Assembly: GCF_023499215.1 (NCBI RefSeq)
Contig: NZ_JAKHSK010000024.1
Coordinates: 1-64,000, forward strand
From: Zunongwangia pacifica
GTDB lineage: Bacteria; Bacteroidota; Bacteroidia; Flavobacteriales; Flavobacteriaceae
Length of the DNA stretch: 64,000 nucleotides
Direction: 5' to 3'
Part shown: piece by piece, positions 26,726-35,115 of the stretch
How the letters are laid out: each line of letters opens with the position of its first letter
Position numbering within the stretch: position 1 is the stretch's first letter
Translations under genes and position numbers: made by a program
The notes under the pieces: model-generated
Told to the model about the DNA's origin: nothing
Seen by the model: the letters and a program-made list of their open reading frames with translations, nothing else
The model's database searches: none

Positions 26726-28093
26726 TTATTCAGCAGTTATTCTTATGTTATCAATATCATAAGTTGTGGTGCGTGAAGGATCTCTTCCCTGATAACGAAA
26801 ACCTATATAAACTTCAGCAGTAAAACAGGAAAGATCGATCTTAGAATTTGTAAAATTCACCCCACTTTGTCTGGAAGGCCCTATAGGAATATTGGCTTCT
26901 AACAACTGCCAGTTTACATTCTTTGGATCGTCATCAAAATCTTCACTTACATAAACCTGCAAAATAGTTCCGTTGTCATAAGAGGCTTTAATATCAAAAG
27001 ACAAAACTTCATTTAGTGTTTGCGAAAGATCTATGGGCGGAGTAATAAGCCAGGCCTCCAACGGATTCTCCCCGGTATTATAGGCCGAAATTCTGATCGT
27101 TCTATTCCCGTTAGCCGTGGCATCCACAAATCGCTCTTCTCCTCCGTTTACGTTTAGGTTAGTCCACCCTAAAGGATCTAATTTATTCTCGTTGGTGATT
27201 TCAGCAAAGTTTTCTTCAAATAAAATCGTTTCACCTTCCGTAGTATTGGTGCCGCAGCTAAAAAATTCGGAATCACAGCGATTCCCTTCAAACAACAAAT
27301 CTTCCGAAGAATTCACCTGAATAATATAAAAATCATCGTAAAAATCACGTCCTAAAACACCCAATATGCTTCCTGAGTTTTCCGGCAAATTAAGCCATCT
27401 AAAATCGGCATAAGTGCTTGTGCTTAGCAAAGCCGTATCATCACTACCACATTCTTCTATTTGGCGTAAACCATCAAATTGATCGAAAGTTTCAGCCGCA
27501 AAAGTGCTATTGGTTGGTGTCACTAAATTTCGGTTAAACTGAATATGATCTAACTGCACATAAGTACTTAATAAAGTTGCTGAAAAATCCCCAATTTTGA
27601 TTTGCTGCGGAATGATGTCTTCTATAATTTCTGAACGAATTAGATATTCATCGATTTCTGAAGGCGTTATTGGATCGAGATCACCCCTGTTTTGTTTCCC
27701 CAACTGAATTAATCCGTTATTTTTCGAAATACTGAGTCCGTTTAATTTTACAAAAACTTTTCTTCCGAAGTTATAACGCTGATAGAGTGCATTTTCATCA
27801 ATCAAAATTTGTATACCGGCTTCGGGATTTTCAGGATGATCCTGAAGAATGAGTTCATTATAAAAATTACCGGCACGATCAGACGAAATTACATAGCCTT
27901 CAAAATAATGATCTCCTGAAAATGTATAGATCTCCCCTGTTTCTTCATTATAACTATTCTTTACTGCACGCAGACTGATTTTGGTGCCTTCTACGCCTAC
28001 ATTCTTGGGAAGCTGGCTTTGGGGCACGTTATAATCATCGGTCTTCACACAACTGATCAAAATGAGTATAAAAAGGCTTAGAAATTTCTTCAT
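26726..28093 (-). CDS. DUF5689 / choice-of-anchor-J domain lipoprotein
   Basis: The start chosen is ATG at 28093 (MKKFLSLFILILISC), which gives a clear lipobox (LISC) and 455 residues. The longer open frame to 28210 would run into the receptor gene and lose the signal. The N-terminal half (about 40-240) has the DUF5689 pattern FEGYVISSDRAGNFYNELIL with an OB-like fold. The C-terminal part (about 290-455) is a jelly-roll: FEENFAEITNENKLDPLGW, ISAYNTGENPLEAWLITPP and FRYQGRDPSRTTTYDIDNI. It begins one base after the stop of the TonB receptor gene, so it is likely to be its partner on the cell surface. The ligand is unknown. Confidence 0.85.
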   Translation of the reverse strand: MKKFLSLFILILISCVKTDDYNVPQSQLPKNVGVEGTKISLRAVKNSYNEETGEIYTFSGDHYFEGYVISSDRAGNFYNELILQDHPENPEAGIQILIDENALYQRYNFGRKVFVKLNGLSISKNNGLIQLGKQNRGDLDPITPSEIDEYLIRSEIIEDIIPQQIKIGDFSATLLSTYVQLDHIQFNRNLVTPTNSTFAAETFDQFDGLRQIEECGSDDTALLSTSTYADFRWLNLPENSGSILGVLGRDFYDDFYIIQVNSSEDLLFEGNRCDSEFFSCGTNTTEGETILFEENFAEITNENKLDPLGWTNLNVNGGEERFVDATANGNRTIRISAYNTGENPLEAWLITPPIDLSQTLNEVLSFDIKASYDNGTILQVYVSEDFDDDPKNVNWQLLEANIPIGPSRQSGVNFTNSKIDLSCFTAEVYIGFRYQGRDPSRTTTYDIDNIRITAE

Positions 28094-28094
28094 T

Positions 28095-30914
28095 TTAAAA
28101 CCTAACATAAAGATTAGCAAAATAAGTGGTACCATAGCCGTACCAGTAACGATTCCCAAAAACCGGTGTTTCACGTTGCCGATCTTCCTGCAAACTGGTG
28201 AAATTTGCATTTCTGGATTGTTCGTAACCGCCCGTTTTATAAAGCTTATCCAGTATATTATTAAGGCTTATAAAAATGCCCACATAATAATCACCCAGTT
28301 TCCAGGATTTTCCTCCAATCGCATTCAGCAGAAAATAATCGCCTAAATTTTCCTGTTTAAGATATTTTCTGGCTAATTGCGCATCATAATTTTCTAACGG
28401 CAAACCATCGGTATCGGTAGCAAAATTTGCCGTTCGAAGCAACGGACTCACATTGATAAACGCATTTGCAAAATAGTTGGCCGTAAAACCAAACCACCAG
28501 TAATCGGGATCACGATATTCAAAACCTAACTGCACGGCCTGTTGTGGTCCATTTGCGAGCCGATAATTCTCTAAACGTGTTTCCCCGTAATTCACATTGC
28601 CGGCAAAATTATTGCTGGTTAAATATAAATTAGGGTTATTGGAATAGATAAACTGCCCTAGCGCTACAGCCGATTTTAATTTTATGGTTGAAGTTACCTG
28701 AGCTTCAGCCCCAAACTCGATCCCTAAATGCTGCTTTTCGGCATCATAAAGAATCTCCTGAACAAAAGCGGTTGTTGTATTTCTCCCCAAACCAGAAAGA
28801 CCATCTACATAATAAAAAGAGACATCAGTCACATTTCGAAATTGTGTAAAATAGCCGCTGATTTTAAGATTGAAATTTGGCGAACGATAACGGTATGTAG
28901 CGTCTACACTATACATTTGTTCGCTATCCAGATCCTGAACCACCGTGTTATTTTGCCGCGGATTGGCAAAACTATTTTGTAGTGTTGGTGGATTACTGGC
29001 AAAAAACAGATTAGAGGAAACGGAATGCCGACCTGTAAAATGATACGTTATTCCAGATTTTAATCCGAAATCGATAAAATTCAGTTCCTTACTTCTCCCA
29101 AGTGAATTATCCGGGAATAATCCGTTTTGGTAATTACCAAAACGCTCATAATTTGTAAAACTCATTTTTGCAGAAAAGTAAGTTTCGATATGCTTCGTTG
29201 CGAATTGAAGTTGTGAAAATGCTTGAAGACTATTGGCATTTAGATCGTAATTATATTTATAAATATCACCCTGGGTCACTAAACGATTGGGATTTTGTAC
29301 ATCGCTTTGAGCAACCTGCTCTAACGAATAATCATTTATGGGTTCAGCAAAGAAATCGATATCCAGAAAATGATTTGCGCCAAAAAGATCGTCGATTTTC
29401 GCATAATTATGACTTTGCAAATACTGAAAATTAATTCCGCCATTCAGTTTAAACTTTGCATTTATGGTATGATCAACAATAGCGTTAAGATACATGGAAT
29501 GGTCATCATTGCGATCTTCGGTTAAAGCATACACCGCATTATTCCCATTATTGGTTTCAGCCATGTTTGCGCCATAAATCGCCTGCCAGTTTAATTGTCC
29601 ATTTTCCCTGAATGCCGCCGCACTTTTGTATGCTGCTTCGTAGTTCTCTCTCCCTTCAGATCTTAAAAAATAACTTGGCAAATTTTGATAATAGGCGGGA
29701 TCTGGATTTTGCCCTCCGCCTTCATAAGAGGCCTCATCGTTAAATCGCACTAAATTAGTACCTCCATAATCGATCCTGGTATTCTCGATATGTCCAAACT
29801 GATAAGCAACATTGGTATTTATCTTCGTATTTTCTGAAAGATCCCAAAAGTGATTCAGCATCAAAATAGGCTCCTCTACCCGGCGTTGCCGGGAATTTCT
29901 GATCTCATCTCCCTGAAACCCCCAATAGCTATTATATTTTCTTCCTTTTAAATCAAAAACTTCATTGGTGATCGCTGCTGATTTTCCCCGAATATTAGGC
30001 GTATAAATTGCCGCAACATTCAGGCTGTGATTTTTGTTTATCTTTTTTTCTACGGAAAGAAAAGCTGACTTCGCCTTATACGAAGTTCCTTCAATATAAC
30101 CCTCTTCAGCAAATCTCCCTGAAAGGGATAGCGTATAAAACCAATTATTTTTTAATTCTCCCGAACTATAGGTGGCCATAATCCTGGAGCGATAGCTTCT
30201 ATTGGCTGCGGATAAAGTAAGACGACCTCCTTTTGAGTACTTTGATGCCCGCATTACAAAATTGGTAGTACCGGCAGGGCTTCCGAAGCTATTATCCACT
30301 GCAGTAAGGCCAAAATTAAAATCCTGATTACGCTGCACATCGTTTAATCCGCCCCAATTACTCCATTGCGGCCTGCCATTTTGGATTTTATTTAGCGGAA
30401 TACTATTAATCATTACTTTCCCATATTGGCTATCGTAGCCCCGTGGTTTAAAATAGGTCTGACTAAAATCGTAAGCTGCAGCATTTAAAAAAGCGTCCTT
30501 GCCAGCGGTTAAAATCGATGAAAAGCCAGCATCTATCTGATCATCGTCCAGCTGATTTTCGCTTAAATTTATATTTCCCAATTGTGACTGCTCTTCGATG
30601 ACATCTGGAATTAGCCTAATAACCCCTAAATTTAAACTTGCCTGATCCAGAAGTACAGGTAAGCGCAACGACTCAAAACCAGGTTTAGAAATGTTCAATA
30701 TATAATTTCCCATTTCTAAATCGTCGAATTTTAAAGTGAATCCCCCGTTGACATCTGTGGTTTCTTTTAGAAAATGATTTTCTATACTCACCGAAACGCC
30801 AGCAATCACCTCCTGAGAATTGGCGTTAAGTATTTGTCCAGAAATTAACCTTTCCTGGGCCTGTAAAAAGCCGAAAGACATTGAAATCATCCAAAAAAAG
30901 ACCAATCCTTTCAC
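28095..30914 (-). CDS. TonB-dependent receptor with carboxypeptidase-regulatory-like domain
   Basis: This 939-residue outer-membrane protein takes up an unknown substrate with TonB energy. A signal peptide ends near FLQAQ (about 19). A CarboxypepD_reg-like domain (about 23-105: ISGQILNANSQEVIAGVSV) precedes the plug domain (with INSIPLNKIQNGRPQWSNWG) and a long beta-barrel that ends in the aromatic YVRF. Plug and barrel resemble those of the receptors at 35116 and 37960. It forms a pair with the DUF5689 lipoprotein and is divergent from the nuclease gene at 31023. Confidence 0.9.
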   Translation of the reverse strand: MKGLVFFWMISMSFGFLQAQERLISGQILNANSQEVIAGVSVSIENHFLKETTDVNGGFTLKFDDLEMGNYILNISKPGFESLRLPVLLDQASLNLGVIRLIPDVIEEQSQLGNINLSENQLDDDQIDAGFSSILTAGKDAFLNAAAYDFSQTYFKPRGYDSQYGKVMINSIPLNKIQNGRPQWSNWGGLNDVQRNQDFNFGLTAVDNSFGSPAGTTNFVMRASKYSKGGRLTLSAANRSYRSRIMATYSSGELKNNWFYTLSLSGRFAEEGYIEGTSYKAKSAFLSVEKKINKNHSLNVAAIYTPNIRGKSAAITNEVFDLKGRKYNSYWGFQGDEIRNSRQRRVEEPILMLNHFWDLSENTKINTNVAYQFGHIENTRIDYGGTNLVRFNDEASYEGGGQNPDPAYYQNLPSYFLRSEGRENYEAAYKSAAAFRENGQLNWQAIYGANMAETNNGNNAVYALTEDRNDDHSMYLNAIVDHTINAKFKLNGGINFQYLQSHNYAKIDDLFGANHFLDIDFFAEPINDYSLEQVAQSDVQNPNRLVTQGDIYKYNYDLNANSLQAFSQLQFATKHIETYFSAKMSFTNYERFGNYQNGLFPDNSLGRSKELNFIDFGLKSGITYHFTGRHSVSSNLFFASNPPTLQNSFANPRQNNTVVQDLDSEQMYSVDATYRYRSPNFNLKISGYFTQFRNVTDVSFYYVDGLSGLGRNTTTAFVQEILYDAEKQHLGIEFGAEAQVTSTIKLKSAVALGQFIYSNNPNLYLTSNNFAGNVNYGETRLENYRLANGPQQAVQLGFEYRDPDYWWFGFTANYFANAFINVSPLLRTANFATDTDGLPLENYDAQLARKYLKQENLGDYFLLNAIGGKSWKLGDYYVGIFISLNNILDKLYKTGGYEQSRNANFTSLQEDRQRETPVFGNRYWYGYGTTYFANLYVRF

Positions 30915-31022
30915 TGAAAATCAATACATTAGATATTCAAGTTAACAAATAGTATTCGAAACCGTATAACTTTATCAATAAAAATTAAGATTTTTAACGC
31001 AATCACTTAAAATAGTAAGATT

Positions 31023-32063
31023 TTGACTACTAAATTATTAACAGTCCTTTTTCTTTTATACTGCGGAATTGGGCTTGCTCAAGGTCGGGATACCTACGAT
31101 GTTTTGACCATTGCTTTTTACAACACAGAGAATCTTTTTGATACTGAAAATGATGATTTTACTTTTGATGACGATCGTACACCTGAAGGTAAAGATGCCT
31201 GGACTAAAGAAAAATATACGCTTAAATTAAACAATATTGGACGGGTATTATCAGAAATTGGGACGGAATTCTCTGGCCATAGTCCCGAGATTATTGGATT
31301 ATGTGAGGTAGAAAATTACAGTGTACTTGAAGACTTATTAAACACTGAAAACTTAAAAAATAAGAACTACAAAATTATCCATTTTGATTCGCCAGATCGT
31401 CGCGGGATAGACAATGCACTACTCTACAATTCTAAAGTATTTACTCCGATAAAATCGAAAGCTATTGCAGTTCCTTTACAAAACAAGGAAGGAAAAAGAA
31501 AATATACTCGGGATATTTTATTGGTAACCGGAAAAATTCAAAATGAAAAAATTGCTTTTTTGGTAAATCACTGGCCATCCAGAAGTGGTGGCGAAAAAGC
31601 AAGCCGAAATTATCGAAAATCGGCAGCATTGGTCAACCGGAAAATATGCGATTCGCTTTGGGCGATCAATCCTTCATTTAAAATTATCAATATGGGGGAT
31701 TTTAATGACGATCCTAAAAACAAGAATGTAAAAAATGTGCTGAAGACTTCAGAAAGTCCAAATCAATTTCAGTTTTATAATCCGATGCTAAAGTTATATA
31801 AAAACGGTGTTGGCAGTTTAGCGTATCGGGACAATTGGAATTTATTTGATCAGATCTTAATATCCGGAACGCTGCTGACTAAAAATTATGAGCATTTTCA
31901 GTATTACAAAGCAGGAGTTTTCAAAAAAGATTATTTGGTGACCTCTACGGGGCAGTATAAAGGATACCCCTTCCGAAGTTATGGATATAATGGCTACCTG
32001 GGTGGCTATAGCGATCATTTCCCAGTATATCTTTATCTTATAAAAAAGAAAAATCCCCGTTAA
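31023..32063 (+). CDS. Exported endonuclease/exonuclease/phosphatase family protein
   Basis: The 346-residue product starts at TTG (no in-frame ATG nearby) and has a signal peptide ending around GLAQ (about 20). The catalytic motifs of the DNase I-like fold are visible: FYNTENLFD (about 33-41), CEVENY (metal-binding Glu, about 95-100), HWPSRSGG (about 184-191), NMGDFNDDP (about 224-232) and GYSDHFPVY (catalytic His near the C-terminus). It is predicted to hydrolyse phosphodiesters outside the cytoplasm; nucleic acid is the likely substrate but is not proven. Confidence 0.88.
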   Translation: MTTKLLTVLFLLYCGIGLAQGRDTYDVLTIAFYNTENLFDTENDDFTFDDDRTPEGKDAWTKEKYTLKLNNIGRVLSEIGTEFSGHSPEIIGLCEVENYSVLEDLLNTENLKNKNYKIIHFDSPDRRGIDNALLYNSKVFTPIKSKAIAVPLQNKEGKRKYTRDILLVTGKIQNEKIAFLVNHWPSRSGGEKASRNYRKSAALVNRKICDSLWAINPSFKIINMGDFNDDPKNKNVKNVLKTSESPNQFQFYNPMLKLYKNGVGSLAYRDNWNLFDQILISGTLLTKNYEHFQYYKAGVFKKDYLVTSTGQYKGYPFRSYGYNGYLGGYSDHFPVYLYLIKKKNPR

Positions 32064-32076
32064 AAACAGGGATTTT
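32050..32076. terminator. Shared terminator hairpin overlapping a stop codon
   Basis: The arms AAAATCCC (32050-32057) and GGGATTTT (32069-32076) surround the TAA stop (32061-32063) of the nuclease gene, which is therefore inside the loop. T-rich tails are found on the minus-strand side, so it serves best as the terminator of the convergent gene at 32099-32536. Confidence 0.65.
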
Positions 32077-32098
32077 CGATATTTTGAAGGTTAATTTT

Positions 32099-32536
32099 TT
32101 ATAACCATGCGTTCCAAGGAATTCTTGAAAGAAGTACCACCAAAGCAATCGTATAAAATATCGCCAGTGTTTTAAATTTTGGCGTAGAAGTTAATTTCTT
32201 CTTGTGTTTTGAATAGCCTATGGTAATTAAAGCAATAGCGATAATCATCATAAGAGGATGCTCAAGGTTATACAATCTTAGCGTATCATCACTCATTACT
32301 CCGCCCATTCCAACTTCGCCCCACATTTTAAAATAAGGTGCTACAAAGTAAAGAACAATACCAATAAGTAACTGAATATGAGAAACGATAAGCGTAAAAA
32401 GGGATATTCTAAAATTACCGGCACTATATTCTTTACCGGAAACCCAACCAATAATTGCACTTATCGAAGCGATGGTAAGCATTATAACTACTAAATAAGC
32501 CCAGTAGGAATGTATAAATTGAATAGTTTGGTACAT
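32099..32536 (-). CDS. Four-helix integral membrane protein (cytochrome b-like)
   Basis: The 145-residue protein has four hydrophobic helices and several histidines placed near helix ends (FIHSYWAY at about 8-15, VSHIQLLIG at about 51-59, LEHPLMM at about 92-98), as in small heme-b membrane proteins. Flavobacterial homologues are often labelled cytochrome B. Heme binding is inference. It lies 25 bases before the lipoprotein nuclease stop and runs in the same direction. Confidence 0.7.
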   Translation of the reverse strand: MYQTIQFIHSYWAYLVVIMLTIASISAIIGWVSGKEYSAGNFRISLFTLIVSHIQLLIGIVLYFVAPYFKMWGEVGMGGVMSDDTLRLYNLEHPLMMIIAIALITIGYSKHKKKLTSTPKFKTLAIFYTIALVVLLSRIPWNAWL

Positions 32537-32560
32537 AATTTTCTTTTTTACAAAAATAGG

Positions 32561-33913
32561 TTATTCCCATCGATTTTCGGCATCACTTCCACCCCAAATA
32601 AGGGTCACTAAATATGGATTATCGATAAACGGATTTCGGTTACCTTGTGCAGCTTCGATTACGTTATTTCTTTGCATTTCGAATTCTGAAACAGGATCTT
32701 CTACATTCCACTTAAGGAAAAGATCTAAACCTCCAACGTTATCAAAACTCTCACCATATCGAATATTAAGGTAGAAAATCATTCTTGCTACATCACCTTT
32801 CCAATCATCACCGGGATACCATTGTTCATTATTCCCTACAAGACCATATTCTCCATTACCATCAGCATAAGGATAATTTAATCTTAAAGAATTTATACTA
32901 GCATCGGCAGAACGCAAATGATGTAGATCTGTAACCGCATCTTCTGAAGATAATCTTGACTGAGGGTAAATATGCTCAGTATTAAAAGTTTGTGGAGAGT
33001 AAGAATTACTACTTGATGTATATTCCTGCCAGTATCTTCTTTCTCCAGAATACATTAAAATTACATCATCCTGATTGTCTGGATCGGCATCTGCACTATA
33101 TAAATAATCATGTCTTTGGAAGTAAGTAAGTATGGTGGTATGCATATCAATAGTCAAATCTGTTATTGACTCCTTTGTAATCTCTGAATTTGCCGAAAAA
33201 ACGGTGTTTTTATAGTACTCCTGAAGTTCAGCTGGAATATTGAATGCTAAAGGTTCTGAAATTTTAACAGTTACTGTAGCAGTAGAACAGGAAGGAGTTT
33301 CGTCATCATCACAAATAGTATAAGTAAAATTGGCCTCTCCTTGAAAATCTGCAGCAGGAGTAAAACTTACAGTTTGATCCCCGTTTAAAACAACTGTTCC
33401 GTTTTCACCATTCTCTACGCTAGTGATTTTAGCTCCGTCAATCAAATCATCATTATCGGTAAGATCATCAATTATGATAGTTACTCCAGTTACTCCAATA
33501 ACAACATCATCTACTGCTTTAGGGGAACCCGTATCTTGCACTATTAACTTTACCGTCGCCGTAGAGCAATTTCCTTCTTTATCACAAATGGTATAAGTAA
33601 AACTATCTTCACCAGTAAAATTATCAACTGGGCGATAAGTAAAGCTTCCATCACGGTTATCCACAATTTCCCCTCCAGCAACTGTTTCTGTATCAAATTC
33701 TTTTAAACGCGTACCTGTTGGAACTATATCGTTATCCAGTAATCCCGTAATTTTAAATTCAGTATCCTCTATCGTGTTAAATTCATCATCTACTGCTTCG
33801 GGAAGCTCTTTTACTATATCATCTGTAGGATCTACCGGAGCATCGCTATCGTCACTACTACATCCTAATATTGCGGCAAGACAAATTAAACATAAAAACT
33901 TCTTCATAATCAT
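32561..33913 (-). CDS. Endonuclease I family lipoprotein with two Ig/cadherin-like domains
   Basis: The 450-residue product has a lipobox (AAILGC, Cys at about 18). Two tandem beta-sandwich repeats follow (about 37-130 and 130-220). Each has a motif like AVDDEFN and ends FTYTICD...CSTATV, of the cadherin/tandem-95 type. The C-terminal domain (about 225-450) has the His-Me finger nuclease motif FNTEHIYPQSRL, then DLHHLRSADASINSLR and NNVIEAAQGNRNPFID, as in the EndA/endonuclease I family. It is predicted to be a surface-anchored DNase or RNase. The frame opens at M-I-M, so the second Met (MKKFLC) may be the true start. Confidence 0.9.
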   Translation of the reverse strand: MIMKKFLCLICLAAILGCSSDDSDAPVDPTDDIVKELPEAVDDEFNTIEDTEFKITGLLDNDIVPTGTRLKEFDTETVAGGEIVDNRDGSFTYRPVDNFTGEDSFTYTICDKEGNCSTATVKLIVQDTGSPKAVDDVVIGVTGVTIIIDDLTDNDDLIDGAKITSVENGENGTVVLNGDQTVSFTPAADFQGEANFTYTICDDDETPSCSTATVTVKISEPLAFNIPAELQEYYKNTVFSANSEITKESITDLTIDMHTTILTYFQRHDYLYSADADPDNQDDVILMYSGERRYWQEYTSSSNSYSPQTFNTEHIYPQSRLSSEDAVTDLHHLRSADASINSLRLNYPYADGNGEYGLVGNNEQWYPGDDWKGDVARMIFYLNIRYGESFDNVGGLDLFLKWNVEDPVSEFEMQRNNVIEAAQGNRNPFIDNPYLVTLIWGGSDAENRWE

Positions 33914-33934
33914 TTCATTTTATTAATAAATAAG

Positions 33935-33967
33935 AAAACCTTTCGCATTTAAAATACGAAAGGTTTT
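33935..33967 (-). terminator. Rho-independent terminator after the repeat lipoprotein gene
   Basis: The arms AAAACCTTTCG and CGAAAGGTTTT are perfect complements around an AT-rich loop, 20 bases past the stop at 33989. It separates this lipoprotein gene from the nuclease gene that follows. Confidence 0.75.
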
Positions 33968-33988
33968 GTTTTTACAAGGCTAACAAGA

Positions 33989-35092
33989 TTATAAATCTAC
34001 CCAAGAACCATCTTCTGATTTGATTACTGACCTTGTCTCATCTGAAGTACCTCCAGCATAAACCGTATATTTTACGACGTATTTTTGACCTACTTCAGCA
34101 TTTGGAGATAAATTATCTAATACCACATTAATCGCTTCTAGTAACATATCATCATCCCAACGGGATTTATTAAAGTTTCCATAATTGCTCAAATTATCTG
34201 TAGCATCAGGATATTTAGATGAAAGTTCATTAGCGGCTAAAGTATAATCTTCAGATGTGAATGAATACTGAATTGTATTATCAGGAATCCAAGTTTCACC
34301 ATCATGACCAAATTGTAAGGTTTGGCTTAGTACATTATCATAGATAGACCACATTTCACCATCATAAATAAAATATGCGATATAGCTAACAGTCTTACCA
34401 CTTTTATATAGTTTGTACATTATTGGTTGAATATCTCCAGCTTCAACAGTTTCATACTTAAATTTGTCCTTTAAGTAAATAGGGATTTTTTGGTATGCCT
34501 CATCTTCATTTGAGAAGTTCGCATAGCTTTCTCCCATTTCTGCATATTCCTCTTGCGTGAATCCTTGGATAAACATCCACTCGCCATTAACATAAAAGAA
34601 CCCATTATTCAATTCTTTAGTTCCTCCATCAAAATAATCATAAGTTAAAGAAACTAATGTCCTATTTTCAGCATCTGGATATTCACCTTTTAGAAAATCA
34701 TAAATTTGGCTCATTCCATCCCAATTAGGATATTTATCATCACCATATTTAGCATAATCATCATTTGTAGCAGAATAAACAATTAAGCTATCCTCTTTGG
34801 GGCGAGAAGAGTAAATATCATAAGTAACAGAAGCTAAAGACCCTTTACCTAATGCAGGATACTTTTCACTTAAAACCTGAGGGATTAAACTTTTTGCATC
34901 ATCTACACTATTAAAATTTGAATAGTTAAGATCTAAAATATCTGTATAATCCTTTTCTTCTAAAGTATAATCTATATTCCCTTGAATTTCGTTATCCTGA
35001 ATATTAAGATCATCATAAATATCATCCATAGGATCACAACCAACTGAGAAAAGTGTTGTTAAACCTACTATTAGAGTGAAAATTTTTTTCAT
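33989..35092 (-). CDS. Lipoprotein with three internal repeats, partner of the TonB receptor
   Basis: The 367-residue product has a lipobox (FSVGC, Cys at about 19). I recognise no named family. Three related segments can be seen: YTDILDLNYSNFNSVDDA with IPQVLSEKYPAL; YAEMGESYANFSNEDEA with IPIYLKDKF; and YTLAANELSSKYPDATDN with YGNFNKS. The first two continue into a GS/GD...YxxY strand pair (VTYDIY, IMYKLY). It is very acidic. It follows the receptor gene at 35116 by 23 bases, the usual place for a surface substrate-binding lipoprotein. Confidence 0.8.
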   Translation of the reverse strand: MKKIFTLIVGLTTLFSVGCDPMDDIYDDLNIQDNEIQGNIDYTLEEKDYTDILDLNYSNFNSVDDAKSLIPQVLSEKYPALGKGSLASVTYDIYSSRPKEDSLIVYSATNDDYAKYGDDKYPNWDGMSQIYDFLKGEYPDAENRTLVSLTYDYFDGGTKELNNGFFYVNGEWMFIQGFTQEEYAEMGESYANFSNEDEAYQKIPIYLKDKFKYETVEAGDIQPIMYKLYKSGKTVSYIAYFIYDGEMWSIYDNVLSQTLQFGHDGETWIPDNTIQYSFTSEDYTLAANELSSKYPDATDNLSNYGNFNKSRWDDDMLLEAINVVLDNLSPNAEVGQKYVVKYTVYAGGTSDETRSVIKSEDGSWVDL

Positions 35093-35115
35093 TTCTATAT
35101 TTTTATCTTTAATTT

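Noticed and set aside
28094-28210. Upstream extension of the DUF5689 lipoprotein frame
   Set aside because: It would overlap the receptor gene by over 100 bases and bury the lipoprotein signal; ATG at 28093 gives a clean lipobox.
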